A DNA stretch of 64,000 nt from Mesobacillus jeotgali (lineage in GTDB: Bacteria > Bacillota > Bacilli > Bacillales > Cytobacillaceae): contig NZ_FVZC01000009.1 in assembly GCF_900166585.1 (NCBI RefSeq), forward strand, positions 62,001-126,000, in the 5' to 3' direction. How positions within the stretch are numbered: position 1 is the stretch's first letter; each line of letters opens with the position of its first letter. The position numbers were made by a program, and so were the translations under genes. The notes below the pieces were generated by a model. It made no database searches. It was not told the origin of the DNA and worked only from the letters and a program-made list of their open reading frames with translations. Shown here in pieces: positions 44,533 through 53,566 of the stretch.

Positions 44533-47500
44533 ATGATGAAACTTATTGAACTGCATGTATACGGATACGGCAAGCTCGAGGATTACGTAATCAATCCTTT
44601 GGATCAATTTGATGTTTTCTATGGTGAAAACGAGGCCGGAAAGTCCACGATCATGTCATTTATCCATAGTATCCTGTTTGGCTTCCCCGCGAAGCAGAGT
44701 GCAGAGGTCCGCTATGAACCTAAAAATAACCCGAAGTATGGCGGGAAAATTAAAGCCTTTTTTCCTGACAGAGGAGTTGCAGTCATTGAAAGGGTGAAAG
44801 GCAAGGCATCTGGTGATGTGACTGTATCACTCGAAGATGGGACAATTGGCGGGGAAGAATTGCTCAAGGATTTGTTGAAAAGAATGGATAAAGGCATATT
44901 TCAGGCGATCTTTTCTTTTAATGTACATGGATTGCAAAATATTCATGCACTTAAGGGAGAAGATCTTGGCAGATATTTATTTTCTGCTGGAACATTCGGC
45001 ACAGATAAACTCTTCCATACAGAAGGCTTTTTGCTAAAGGAAATGGAGCAGCGTTTCAAGCCGAGCGGGCGAAAGCCATTGTTAAACGAGAAAATGAAGG
45101 AGCTGAAGGACGTTCAGGCTTCCCTGAAAAAAGCAGAGCAACACAATGATCAGTACTCCAATTGGGTGAGCGAGAAAGAGGAAATAGAGGCTGCAATTGA
45201 CCGGTTTGAGAGGGAAATTCAGCGGTTAGAGCAATCAGGAGTGAAGCTGCGCGAATACAAGCGGAATGAAAGGCTGGTCCTCGAAGCTGCGTCATTAGAG
45301 CGAAAAATCAATGAGCAAGATAAGTCATTTTTTCCAGAGGACGGTCTTAATCGGTTTGAAAGGTTGGACGAGCAGCTTAAGAATACACAAGCAAGAAAGT
45401 TGGCGCTTGAAGAGAAACAGGATTATTACGAGACTGAACTGCAAAAGTCGATACCGGATTTTGAGCTGCTTGAAACGGAAACAGAGCTTGAAGCCCGAAC
45501 AAAGAATCTGCCATTATATGATCAACTCAAGCAGGAAAAAAGGCTTCTTGAATCAAAACTGGAGGAAATAATTGAAGAAATCAGTCTGCTTAATGATCAG
45601 CTCTATACAAATTTCAATGAAGAGAATATCCAGGGGATTAATACAAGTATTTTTATCAAGGAACAGGTCGAAGATATCCAGCAGACGCAGCAAAGGTTGA
45701 CGGATAAAAAGCATAGGCTTGAAGCTGACTTTGAAGAGGAAAAAAGGGGACTCGCTGAACTTGAAGCAAATGCAGAAAGGCTGAAAAGTCGATTGCTTGG
45801 TGAAGATCAACGGAAGCAACTGATGATTGAACTAGATCAACTTGAGAATACAGAAAGAATCCAGTCTGAATGGCGTTATGTAAAAGATCAGATAGAAGCA
45901 GTTAAATCCAGTAAGGCAGCTGAGAAAATAAAAAGCAAGAAGCAAAAAATGAAGGACCGTCAGCAAACACTCCTTCTCGGCGGTATATTTCTGATTGTTT
46001 TGTTCTGGGGAGTCGTGAATAGTACCTGGCTGCTGGCAGCTGTGGGAATTGCCGGATTAATTTTTCTTGCGGTTGGACTGTTCAAGTCAGCAGGCCATTC
46101 TGAATCTGAACTTTCTGCAGAGGCCCAGATTCTGACAAAATTGATGGAGCGGGAAAGAGAACTAAAAGAATCATTAAGCATTCATTCGGGCGGCAATGTA
46201 TTCTCAACTAAGAGTCTGCTGGCGAAAGACGAAGAAGCAAGGCAGCAGCATCGTGAGCTGATTGTCAAAATCGAGCAGCAGCATCATCGGTTTGAAAAAG
46301 TAGTTCAGCAATTCGAGGAATGGGAATCAGAATATGGCAATTTGAAGCAGAAAAAGGCAGAATTATTGGGTCAATTGGGACTGTCTGAGAAACAGGAGCC
46401 GATCAAATTATTAGATGCCTATCATTTACTGGAAAAGCAAAAACAAAACTTTCGCGAAAAGAAGAGAACGGAAGATAGTTTGAAAACAGTAACCGCATCA
46501 ATCAGGGACATGGAAGACAGCCTGAAAATGCTTGCACACCGGTTTCTGCAGAATGGCAATTTTACTCCTGTTGAAGCAGCAGGTTCTTTAAAGAGGGCTC
46601 TGCGTGAAGCGATGGAGCAGCAGGCAAAACATCGGAATATGATCTCGAAACTGGACGAGCTCGGAGAAGAGCTTGCTTCTCTTCAAAAGGAAGAACTTGT
46701 CCTTAGTGAAGAGAGAGCTGGATTAATGGCCAAGGCTGATGCTGACAATGAGGATCAATTCAGGCTGAAGGCCAAAAATACTGAGCAGGTGAAAGGCTGG
46801 TCTGCAAGGCTTCAGGATATTAATCATCAACTTTATGCTTCTGGCATTACCGATGAGGATCGTCAGAAGATCCTGACAGGCATTTCTCTCGAGGAACAAA
46901 TAGAGGAAAATGGAGCAAAGCTGGAAGCGTGCAAGAGGGATTTGAACAGGCAATTCGATCGAATGGCCGAAGTGAAGCAAAAGATGAATATGATCGAAGA
47001 GGGAGGAATTTATAGCGAATTGCTCCATAAATATAGACAGCTGCAACATGAATTTGCTGAGGATGCAAAAGAGTGGGCGAAGTATGCGATAGCAAGGGAC
47101 ATGCTCTCGAAGACAATCGGTCAGTACAAGGATGAACGGATGCCTAAGATGCTTACTATGGCGGAAAACATTCTTTCGATCTTGACAGATGGAAGTTATA
47201 TAAAAATCATTCCCCAGGCTTCTGGCAGCGGTTTTTTGATTGAAAGGAAGGATCATGTACTATTTGAAGCGAATGAGCTAAGTCAGGCCACTGCTGAACA
47301 AGTATATGTGTCAATCAGGCTGGCGCTAGCCGCTGTCCATCATGACCGATATCCATTCCCCATCATCATAGATGACAGCTTTGTCAATTTTGATCATCTC
47401 AGGACTGCACGCATTGTCCAGCTGCTCAGGGAGATGAGCAGCAAAAACCAGATTCTGATTTTCACATGCCATCGTCATCTGCTGGACTATTTTTCAGAAA

Positions 47501-47544
47501 AAGAAATTGTGCATCTGCAAGAAAAAAGTACAAATATAGTTTGA
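44533..47544 (+). CDS. yhaN: YhaN, SbcC/Rad50-like ATPase
   Basis: 1003 residues. Walker A GENEAGKST (31-39), two long coiled-coil blocks (about 170-470 and 540-900), and a C-terminal half-ATPase with SQATAEQVYVSIRLALA (signature) and PIIIDDSFVNFD (Walker B). Unusually for an SbcC relative, two hydrophobic helices at about 478-520 (LLLGGIFLIVLFWGVVNSTW and following) interrupt the coiled coil, which suggests membrane attachment; YhaN proteins share this. Partner YhaO is encoded just upstream. Confidence 0.92.
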   Translation: MMKLIELHVYGYGKLEDYVINPLDQFDVFYGENEAGKSTIMSFIHSILFGFPAKQSAEVRYEPKNNPKYGGKIKAFFPDRGVAVIERVKGKASGDVTVSLEDGTIGGEELLKDLLKRMDKGIFQAIFSFNVHGLQNIHALKGEDLGRYLFSAGTFGTDKLFHTEGFLLKEMEQRFKPSGRKPLLNEKMKELKDVQASLKKAEQHNDQYSNWVSEKEEIEAAIDRFEREIQRLEQSGVKLREYKRNERLVLEAASLERKINEQDKSFFPEDGLNRFERLDEQLKNTQARKLALEEKQDYYETELQKSIPDFELLETETELEARTKNLPLYDQLKQEKRLLESKLEEIIEEISLLNDQLYTNFNEENIQGINTSIFIKEQVEDIQQTQQRLTDKKHRLEADFEEEKRGLAELEANAERLKSRLLGEDQRKQLMIELDQLENTERIQSEWRYVKDQIEAVKSSKAAEKIKSKKQKMKDRQQTLLLGGIFLIVLFWGVVNSTWLLAAVGIAGLIFLAVGLFKSAGHSESELSAEAQILTKLMERERELKESLSIHSGGNVFSTKSLLAKDEEARQQHRELIVKIEQQHHRFEKVVQQFEEWESEYGNLKQKKAELLGQLGLSEKQEPIKLLDAYHLLEKQKQNFREKKRTEDSLKTVTASIRDMEDSLKMLAHRFLQNGNFTPVEAAGSLKRALREAMEQQAKHRNMISKLDELGEELASLQKEELVLSEERAGLMAKADADNEDQFRLKAKNTEQVKGWSARLQDINHQLYASGITDEDRQKILTGISLEEQIEENGAKLEACKRDLNRQFDRMAEVKQKMNMIEEGGIYSELLHKYRQLQHEFAEDAKEWAKYAIARDMLSKTIGQYKDERMPKMLTMAENILSILTDGSYIKIIPQASGSGFLIERKDHVLFEANELSQATAEQVYVSIRLALAAVHHDRYPFPIIIDDSFVNFDHLRTARIVQLLREMSSKNQILIFTCHRHLLDYFSEKEIVHLQEKSTNIV

Positions 47545-47620
47545 AAATAGCATGGTTTGAGAATCAGAGACAATAGACTCAATGTGTTATACTGTTGCAG
47601 AGAGGAGAGGTCGGTTAACG

Positions 47621-48565
47621 ATGAATAAAGGAATTTTGAATCATGAAACAGGGGAACAGGTTGAATTATTTTTGCTGATCAAACACTCGACAAAGGGGAT
47701 TGCCAGCAATGGGAAGCCATTTTTGACTCTTATCCTCCAGGACCAGAGCGGGGAAATCGAAGCGAAGCTATGGGATGTCTCCATGGAAGATGAAACTACT
47801 TATTGTGCTGAAAGCATTGTAAAAGTCCAGGGAGATATACAGAACTACCGTGGGCGCAACCAGCTGAAAATCAGGCAAATTCGCGCAGCTTCAGAAGCGG
47901 ACTCTGTAAAACTATCTGATTTTCTTGAGACAGCTCCTGTCAGCCAGGATGAAATGAGCAGTAAGCTTACACAATATATTTTTGAAATGAAAAATCCCAA
48001 TATCCAGAGAATCACCAGACATCTATTGAAAAAGAACATGAATGCATTCATGGAATATCCTGCAGCGACAAAGAACCACCATGAATTCGTTTCAGGTCTT
48101 GCCTATCATGTCACCTCGATGCTTGATCTTGCAAAATCAATTGCCACCCTATATCCAAGTCTGGATAAGGATCTTTTGTACGCTGGAGTCATTCTGCATG
48201 ACCTGGGGAAAGTCATCGAGCTTTCCGGCCCTATTTCAACGACTTACACAGTTGAAGGCAATTTGCTCGGGCATATATCGATCATGGTAAATGAAATTGG
48301 CAAGGCGGCCGATGAATTAGGGATTTCCGGGGAAGAGGTAGTGATTCTTCAACACATGGTTCTGTCTCATCATGGGAAAGCAGAATGGGGCAGTCCAAAA
48401 CCGCCAATGATCAAAGAGGCGGAAATCCTGCACTACATCGATAACCTCGATGCAAAAATGAACATGCTGGACCGAGCTCTTTCTAGGGTTAAACCAGGGG
48501 AGTTCTCCGATAGAGTTTTCGCACTTGATAACAGGTCATTCTATAAGCCTGTATTTCATAAATAG
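47621..48565 (+). CDS. yhaM: YhaM, 3'-5' exoribonuclease
   Basis: 314 residues, exactly the B. subtilis length. N-terminal OB-fold (residues 12-110) and an HD domain with [27 protein letters not shown] and HMVLSHHG supplying the metal-binding His/Asp residues. Degrades RNA (and DNA) from the 3' end with Mn2+. ATG 47621 is favoured by GGAGAGG; the upstream frame lacks a good start. Third gene of the yhaONM group, 76 bases after yhaN. Confidence 0.95.
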   Translation: MNKGILNHETGEQVELFLLIKHSTKGIASNGKPFLTLILQDQSGEIEAKLWDVSMEDETTYCAESIVKVQGDIQNYRGRNQLKIRQIRAASEADSVKLSDFLETAPVSQDEMSSKLTQYIFEMKNPNIQRITRHLLKKNMNAFMEYPAATKNHHEFVSGLAYHVTSMLDLAKSIATLYPSLDKDLLYAGVILHDLGKVIELSGPISTTYTVEGNLLGHISIMVNEIGKAADELGISGEEVVILQHMVLSHHGKAEWGSPKPPMIKEAEILHYIDNLDAKMNMLDRALSRVKPGEFSDRVFALDNRSFYKPVFHK

Positions 48566-48575
48566 ACAGCAAAGC

Positions 48576-48605
48576 ACCCCTGCCAAATAATGCAGGGGTC
48601 TTTTC
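48576..48605 (+). terminator. Terminator after yhaM
   Basis: ACCCCTGC/GCAGGGGT, T-rich tail. Confidence 0.88.
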
Positions 48606-48776
48606 ATTCTTAATGGTAATTATTGTCCAGGAGGCCTCCTAAGCAATTAGAATATCGATAGGAACGGAGCTCAAATTCATACATAATTTTAGCTATAAAG
48701 GCATATTTGTAAAGTAGCCTCATATCTATACTGTAAGAGTTCAATTTGGACAACCTTTAAATGGAGGGTATAAAAA

Positions 48777-48959
48777 ATGTCAATTCCAATCTGGGTAATA
48801 GCAGTCGCAGCAGGTATCGTATTCAGTGCCTTTATGGCAGTCAAGACAGGCAAAGAAGAAAGAGAACAAGAAATGGAAAGCATTGAACGCGAAGGCGAGC
48901 TTTATATGAAACGGCTCGAACGGGAAAAAGAACGCCGTGAACATTCTGCAGAAGCATAA
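48777..48959 (+). CDS. yhaL: Sporulation protein YhaL
   Basis: 60 residues: one N-terminal helix (IPIWVIAVAAGIVFSAFMAV) and a highly charged Glu/Arg tail predicted to be helical (EREGELYMKRLEREKERR). Matches the Spore_YhaL family in size, start and location between yhaM and prsA. AAATGGAGGG precedes ATG 48777. In B. subtilis yhaL is a SigE-dependent gene. Confidence 0.9.
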   Translation: MSIPIWVIAVAAGIVFSAFMAVKTGKEEREQEMESIEREGELYMKRLEREKERREHSAEA

Positions 48960-48997
48960 AAAACACTGGCTCCGGAATACGGAGCCAGTGTTTTTTT
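48958..48997. terminator. Bidirectional terminator between yhaL and prsA
   Basis: AAACACTGGCTCCG/CGGAGCCAGTGTTT, A and T flanks. Confidence 0.93.
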
Positions 48998-49036
48998 ATG
49001 AGACCTATTAATAAGCCTGTCCAAAAGTGATGGAGA

Positions 49037-49921
49037 TTATGGCTGTGTCGGTGCTTCTGCTGCTTCAGGGAACTCAGCAGCACCTTTAAGTTCTTTATCC
49101 TTAATCTTTACGTTTGCCTTATCAAGCTCCTTTTTCAGGACATCTTGAATTTTGCTGGAATCCAGCTGGGCAAGTCTTAAATCATACTCTAATTCGTCTT
49201 TCATTTTATCGTATGATTCTTTTTCTTTCTTTTCCGTTACCTTGATGATATGGAAGCCGTGCTGTGATTTCACCGGTCCGCTGATTTCATTTACGTCAAG
49301 CGCGTAAGCAGCCTCTTCGAATTCAGGAACCATTTTGCCTGGCCCAAAGAAACCGAGGTCGCCGCCATTGGCAGCTGAACCTGGATCTGTTGAATATTCC
49401 TTCGCGAGGTCTTCGAACTTAGCGCCTTCATCCAATTTTTTCTTCACTTCGTTAGCGGTTTTTTCATCTTTTACAAGGATATGGCTCGCCTTGATTTCAG
49501 GCTTGTACTCTTCGTAGCGCTTTTTAACCTCTTCTTCACTTACCTTAACATCTTTGAGGGCAGCTTTTTCCATTAGAAGCTGGTCTTTAAGGATCTTTTT
49601 TAATTCGTCCTCATTTTTAAGCTGGTTCTGCTGGAGAACTAGCTCAAAATTGTCTCCTAATTCAGCTTTAAGCTCGGCCACTTTTTCTTCAACTTCTTTA
49701 TCCGTAACTTTATAGTTCTTTGAAAGTACTTTCTGGTAAAGCAATTCTTGAAGGGCTTGCTCCCCATACTTTTCCTTCATTGATTCGTAAAGTTCTTCTT
49801 TAGTAATGTTACCTGCTTTTGACTCAACAATTACTTCTGAAGAATCTGCATTATCATTACTGCATGCACCCAACCCCATAACTCCGGCAGCAACCGTGAG
49901 GGAAATTATCATTTTTTTCAT
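49037..49921 (-). CDS. prsA: PrsA foldase lipoprotein (peptidyl-prolyl isomerase)
   Basis: 294 residues (B. subtilis 292). Lipoprotein signal with lipobox Leu-Gly-Ala-Cys at about residues 19-22. Helical foldase regions flank a parvulin PPIase domain (about 131-225: ASHILVKDEKTANEVKKKL ... GDLGFFGPGKMVPEFEEAA ... HGFHIIKV). Folds exported proteins outside the membrane. ATG 49921 is chosen behind TAGGAGATG; the ATG-like start three codons upstream lies on the ribosome-binding site. Hpr-regulated proteases depend on PrsA. Confidence 0.96.
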   Translation of the reverse strand: MKKMIISLTVAAGVMGLGACSNDNADSSEVIVESKAGNITKEELYESMKEKYGEQALQELLYQKVLSKNYKVTDKEVEEKVAELKAELGDNFELVLQQNQLKNEDELKKILKDQLLMEKAALKDVKVSEEEVKKRYEEYKPEIKASHILVKDEKTANEVKKKLDEGAKFEDLAKEYSTDPGSAANGGDLGFFGPGKMVPEFEEAAYALDVNEISGPVKSQHGFHIIKVTEKKEKESYDKMKDELEYDLRLAQLDSSKIQDVLKKELDKANVKIKDKELKGAAEFPEAAEAPTQP

Positions 49922-50113
49922 GGTGAACATCTCCTAAACAGAAAATTCTAGTGGCCATTTTTATCCACAAAATCTACTATAACATATTTTCAATTTTCTA
50001 CAAAAAATAAATAATGGATAATTTTTACTAATTGAGCTGTTGGGCGGATATCTATACCGTTTTTTCACAGATGCATAGGATGTAAGGAAGAGAAATAAAG
50101 GAGGTATTTTGTT

Positions 50114-50194
50114 ATGGGCCACTATAATTCGGGATTTGCTTTGATAGTTGTCTTGTTCATTTTGCTGATTGTTGTAGGGGCAGCATACCTGTAA
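50114..50194 (+). CDS. YjcZ-family sporulation peptide 1 (26 aa)
   Basis: MGHYNSGFALIVVLFILLIV then VGAAYL. Short polar N-terminus and a single membrane helix with the family pattern FALIVVLFILLIIVGAAWL. AAAGGAGG precedes ATG 50114. Confidence 0.85.
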   Translation: MGHYNSGFALIVVLFILLIVVGAAYL

Positions 50195-50288
50195 CCAACA
50201 AAATGCATGGAAAGCAGGATAACTGCCTATGCGGAAATGACCTTGCTTGAATAAGATATCATAACCACTTTTGGAAGGAGGTGTTAAT

Positions 50289-50372
50289 ATGGGTGCAGGA
50301 TACGGCGGCGGCTTTGCGTTAATTGTCGTGTTATTCATTCTGTTAATCATCGTGGGTGCAGCTTGGCTTTAA
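50289..50372 (+). CDS. YjcZ-family sporulation peptide 2 (27 aa)
   Basis: Begins MGAGYGGGFALIVVLFILLI and ends with the family GAAWL. Ribosome-binding site GGAAGGAGGTG. 94 bases after peptide 1; likely one transcript. Confidence 0.88.
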   Translation: MGAGYGGGFALIVVLFILLIIVGAAWL

Positions 50373-50383
50373 TTTCTAAGTAG

Positions 50384-50410
50384 AGTATGGGGGGACATCA
50401 GCCCCCATAC
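50384..50410 (+). other. Perfect hairpin between YjcZ genes 2 and 3
   Basis: AGTATGGGGG-ACATCAG-CCCCCATACT. No T run, so more likely mRNA processing or stability than termination. Confidence 0.6.
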
Positions 50411-50462
50411 TGCTGCCTAAAGATGTTAGGGCAAGTTCTTAAAGCAGAAAGGAGGAACCTCA

Positions 50463-50555
50463 ATGTCTGGAGGAGGCTGTGGATACGGCGGCGGCTTTGC
50501 ATTGCTCGTTGTCTTGTTCATTCTGTTAATCATCATCGGTGCAGCTTGGCTGTAA
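50463..50555 (+). CDS. YjcZ-family sporulation peptide 3 (30 aa)
   Basis: Begins MSGGGCGYGGGFALLVVLFI and ends IIIGAAWL; glycine-rich head with one Cys. AAAGGAGGAACC precedes ATG 50463. Third tandem member of the family; the helix is almost identical to that of peptide 2. Confidence 0.88.
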   Translation: MSGGGCGYGGGFALLVVLFILLIIIGAAWL

Positions 50556-50621
50556 GCAGCCGATGGGGCAATGCTTTCTGCATGCCTTAATTATTTAAAT
50601 AGCTCTGTATGAAGACTTAAA

Positions 50622-50652
50622 ATAAAAAGCGGTGAGGAGTCCCTCACCGCTT
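50622..50652 (-). terminator. Terminator (minus strand) of the 62-aa membrane peptide
   Basis: AAGCGGTGAGG/CCTCACCGCTT; on the minus strand followed by TTTTTATT. Confidence 0.85.
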
Positions 50653-50663
50653 AATTTATGTAG

Positions 50664-50852
50664 TCACGTATACAAGATTTCAACGAAAGATGAAATCAGC
50701 AAAATTGTAACTAGGATATTGATCGTCCTGAAAATTTTAACATGTTTGTCTTCCGGGATTTCCTTCTGTATGCAGAGGGAGTCTGTTAGCTTATTTATAT
50801 AGAAAAGAATGAAGGCTGCAAAAAGGACAAACACGAATAAAATGGAGATCAT
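50664..50852 (-). CDS. Two-helix membrane peptide, 62 aa
   Basis: ATG 50852 follows AAGGAGGG. Helix 1 ISILFVFVLFAAFILFYI, a charged middle (QKEIPEDKHVKIFR), helix 2 INILVTILLISSFVEILY. No family recognised. Convergent with the YjcZ group; its own terminator follows. Confidence 0.75.
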   Translation of the reverse strand: MISILFVFVLFAAFILFYINKLTDSLCIQKEIPEDKHVKIFRTINILVTILLISSFVEILYT

Positions 50853-51328
50853 CGAAGAATCCCTCCTTAGCAATCTTTTTATCTTAAATACAATAACAAA
50901 TATTCAAGGAAAAAGATAGTTTTTTATAAAGGCTCAGTCCGTAAACTTTGTCGCTTCTCTGCGAAACTGAAAATATGTACCCGGGCTTTAGTTAGATTGA
51001 TTTTGTGTGCTTAAATGAGCACTAATACATATAAGAATCCAGATAAGGCACTTGTTTGGATAGCGGCATTCAGGTAATAACAGCCCATGTGGCTAAAGAT
51101 ATTGGAGGGGTCTTAACAAGTGTCGAGTTGAGAAAAATTTAAAAAAGTAATGTGAGATGGTGAGCAAATAAGCGCAAAAATAAAAAGCGGAAAGATTTAT
51201 TCTTACATCCGCTTTATAAGATGCTGTCAGCTGGCCGTACAGCCAAACTGCAGCCAGAGGAAGTATACATAGTTTGTGAATTCTGGGAGTTATTCCTTCC
51301 TCTAATGGAGTTAAACGGCGGTTAAACC
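50853..51328. other. Intergenic stretch without recognised features
   Basis: AT-rich DNA between the 62-aa peptide and hpr. Apart from the hairpin at 51180-51216, I see no gene, repeat or clear promoter. Confidence 0.5.
51180..51216 (-). terminator. Weak minus-strand terminator, possibly for hpr
   Basis: AAAGCGGA ... TCCGCTTT with a long loop; minus-strand tail TTTTTATTTTT. About 110 bases after the hpr stop. Confidence 0.5.
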
Positions 51329-51910
51329 TTAAGCATACTCCTTCTCGGCTGGGTCGATCTTCTTGAGCGTTCCGTCTTCGTCAGTAAACCTGCTGTCGAT
51401 ATTCGTGAAGGATTTCTCGAATATTTCCATGAAATCGTCACCATAAATATTTCTGACAATGGCCATGATTTCAATGATATCAGGGAACTTGCCATACAAT
51501 TCCTTTAAGGGCATAGCACCTGAAAAAACGGAATTCTTATCAGGTTCGTAGCTTTCCATCAATGCGAGCAATATGCCTTCGCCTTCTTCAGTTAACTGGA
51601 TATAGGTATTCCTTTTGTCGCTTTCTTTTTTAGAAAACTTTAAGTAGCCTCGTTCCTCAAGCTTTTTTGAGAAGTTGAAAGCAGTGGAAACATGCATGAC
51701 ACCAAATTTGGCCACATCAGAAATCGAAGCACCATTCAAATGGTAAGCAATCCATAAAATATGGTGTTCATTGATATTCAGGTCGAATGGCTTGATCCAT
51801 TGCTGCCAGTCCTTTTCCACAGACTTCCAGAGGGCTTTGCTCAGCTGGGCCACTCTCTGGCTAAACATCATGGCTTCTTTCATAGTATAATTTTTATCTC
51901 CCATTCTCAT
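51329..51910 (-). CDS. hpr: Hpr/ScoC, MarR-family repressor of protease and sporulation genes
   Basis: 193 residues. Winged-helix domain about 25-125 with [20 protein letters not shown] and [20 protein letters not shown], almost identical to B. subtilis ScoC. A C-terminal oligomerisation part has [20 protein letters not shown]. Represses extracellular proteases and some sporulation/transport genes during growth. ATG 51910 gives the same N-terminal length as known Hpr proteins; ATG 51904 has better spacing from AGGTG and is a real alternative. Confidence 0.95.
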   Translation of the reverse strand: MRMGDKNYTMKEAMMFSQRVAQLSKALWKSVEKDWQQWIKPFDLNINEHHILWIAYHLNGASISDVAKFGVMHVSTAFNFSKKLEERGYLKFSKKESDKRNTYIQLTEEGEGILLALMESYEPDKNSVFSGAMPLKELYGKFPDIIEIMAIVRNIYGDDFMEIFEKSFTNIDSRFTDEDGTLKKIDPAEKEYA

Positions 51911-52094
51911 ATTCACCTACTTTATTGTTTCTATTTTCATTATGCCAATAAAACAAAAATTAATAAAGAAATAAATTTACAAAATTTTTTGAATTTGTTA
52001 AAAATCATCTAAAGACGGGGTTAAATTATGTAAAGTATTTAGATGTCATAACAAATACACCATTTGCATAATATATTTTTCTTGATAAAATAGG

Positions 52095-52135
52095 AAAATC
52101 CTTCCCATCAAAAAAAATTAGTTAATGGGAAGGAC
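52095..52135 (-). terminator. Terminator after yhaH
   Basis: Minus strand TCCTTCCCAT ... ATGGGAAGGA followed by TTTT. Confidence 0.75.
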
Positions 52136-52143
52136 GAGACCTT

Positions 52144-52512
52144 TTATTTTGAGGTGCTATTGTCCGCCAGTTCTGATTCAAGGTCTGAAATTGAATGTTC
52201 GAGCTCCTTGATATCTTCCTGAAGAGCCTTTTTATTTTCTTCAGTTTCTTGCTTCCACTCCCAAATAACCGTTTTCACGTCAGTGATGAAGGTTTGCATA
52301 GAAGCCTTACCTTCTTTGGAAGCTGAGGACACTGTGTTCTTTAATTCCACAACCGCATCCTTAATATCCTTGATGGAACCAATGTATTCATCCTTATTCG
52401 CTTTAAGCGTCCTTCTAGTCTCATAACCTGATTTTGGAGCTGCGAGTAATGTTGCAATCCCCGCTGCAGCTCCCCCAACAAGCATTCCCATTAAAACCGA
52501 TTTTGCTTTCAT
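52144..52512 (-). CDS. yhaH: YhaH, YtxH-domain protein
   Basis: 122 residues. The N-terminal membrane/glycine segment SVLMGMLVGGAAAGIATLLAAPKSG is the YtxH-family signature; the rest is a charged coiled-coil helix (EENKKALQEDIKELEHSISDL). Likely a membrane-anchored general-stress type protein; exact role unknown. Location next to hpr and trpP as in B. subtilis. AGGTGG precedes the ATG. Confidence 0.88.
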   Translation of the reverse strand: MKAKSVLMGMLVGGAAAGIATLLAAPKSGYETRRTLKANKDEYIGSIKDIKDAVVELKNTVSSASKEGKASMQTFITDVKTVIWEWKQETEENKKALQEDIKELEHSISDLESELADNSTSK

Positions 52513-52688
52513 GATTTGACCACCTCATCATTTTTTCTGTATATGTTCTGTAAAAGGATGCGAATTCCTCTTTTCCTTCTATATTTAATTTCCTATTCTC
52601 AGGCAAATAAACGTATTATGCTTCATAGGCTCGAATTTACAGGCATAAAGATAAAATAGGCTCTTGTACAGAGGAAGAGAGGAGGGGA

Positions 52689-52880
52689 GTGGGAATTTTT
52701 ACAAGTGTAGTATTTTTCATCAGTATTGCTTTCTTTGTGGGGGCAGTCCATAATCTCCTTGCGTTAAAGAAGCCGGGTATGTATCCTCCGAAGGTGCTGT
52801 TGCGAAAAAGGGCTGGCACTTTCGCAGGTGGAGGAGCAATTTTCCTAGTACTCGGGATCATTTTTTACTCATTTCAGTAA
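52689..52880 (+). CDS. Two-helix membrane protein, 63 aa
   Basis: GTG 52689 with GGAGG three to four bases upstream, a tight spacing. Two hydrophobic helices (FTSVVFFISIAFFVGAVHNLL and FAGGGAIFLVLGIIFY) around a basic loop (KKPGMYPPKVLLRKR). No family recognised. Convergent with trpP. Confidence 0.7.
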   Translation: MGIFTSVVFFISIAFFVGAVHNLLALKKPGMYPPKVLLRKRAGTFAGGGAIFLVLGIIFYSFQ

Positions 52881-52883
52881 AAT

Positions 52884-52916
52884 TAAAAAGCCCCTGTCCT
52901 TTACCGGACAGGGGCT
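52884..52916. terminator. Terminator of trpP (minus), also downstream of the 63-aa gene
   Basis: AGCCCCTGTCC/GGACAGGGGCT; T run on the minus side. Confidence 0.9.
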
Positions 52917-52924
52917 CTATTGAT

Positions 52925-53443
52925 TTAATTCACTTCAGCAAGTTTTGCTCGTTTAAAGATATTTGTTGCCACTGGATAAAGAATGGCCATGAATACTGTG
53001 TTAAAGGCTGCGGCAGGCAGAACAACTCCCCCGAAAAGGGCGATGAATGGTCCAGGCAGGCCGACTAGGAAGTAGGCTGAACCGAGGAAAACAATCCCGG
53101 ATACAATGGTTCCGATTGCGGTCAAACCAGCTGCAGTATAAACGGACGACTTGAATTTTTTCAACACCAGCAGGACTGCCAAAAAGACAAAAGCCGTTAC
53201 AGGCTTATCGATAATATTTGGAATTAGCCCGCCTGGAAACGTTGTAGTTAATCCAGAGATCAATCCAGTTACAGCTCCAATCAACAATACACTTTTCTTG
53301 TCAGGAAAAAGAATGATTCCAAGGAACATCATGGTCAGCATCATATCTGGCTTCATTCCAAGGATAAAACCTGGTACTACAGTGTGCAGCACTGCACCCA
53401 TCCCGACTAACAGTGACAAGGCTACAAGATTCTTCGTATTCAT
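52925..53443 (-). CDS. trpP: Tryptophan transporter TrpP (YhaG)
   Basis: 172 residues, five to six hydrophobic segments. ALSLLVGMGAVLHTVVPGFI, KPDMMLTMMFLGIILFPDK and GLISGLTTTFPGGLIPNIIDK are family stretches. Imports tryptophan. In B. subtilis its translation is blocked by TRAP bound to (G/U)AG repeats over the ribosome-binding site; the same arrangement is visible here at 53446-53499. ATG 53443 with GGAGAGATGAG upstream. Confidence 0.93.
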   Translation of the reverse strand: MNTKNLVALSLLVGMGAVLHTVVPGFILGMKPDMMLTMMFLGIILFPDKKSVLLIGAVTGLISGLTTTFPGGLIPNIIDKPVTAFVFLAVLLVLKKFKSSVYTAAGLTAIGTIVSGIVFLGSAYFLVGLPGPFIALFGGVVLPAAAFNTVFMAILYPVATNIFKRAKLAEVN

Positions 53444-53445
53444 TT

Positions 53446-53499
53446 CTCATCTCTCCTCTGCTATTCTAGCTAACTGTGCCCCTCCTGCAGTGCTCTCTA
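53446..53499 (-). promoter_or_regulatory. TRAP (MtrB) binding site in the trpP leader
   Basis: Minus strand (G/T)AG triplets end at 53446, 53451, 53456, 53461, 53466 and 53470 (five- or four-base periodicity), with further ones at 53482, 53493 and 53497. The tight block overlaps the trpP ribosome-binding site, so tryptophan-loaded TRAP should block translation. Confidence 0.75.
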
Positions 53500-53566
53500 T
53501 GCCTGCAGCGAAAAGCTTTTTATAATTATAACACATAAATTAATGGAGTAAAGGATTAATATTCTG

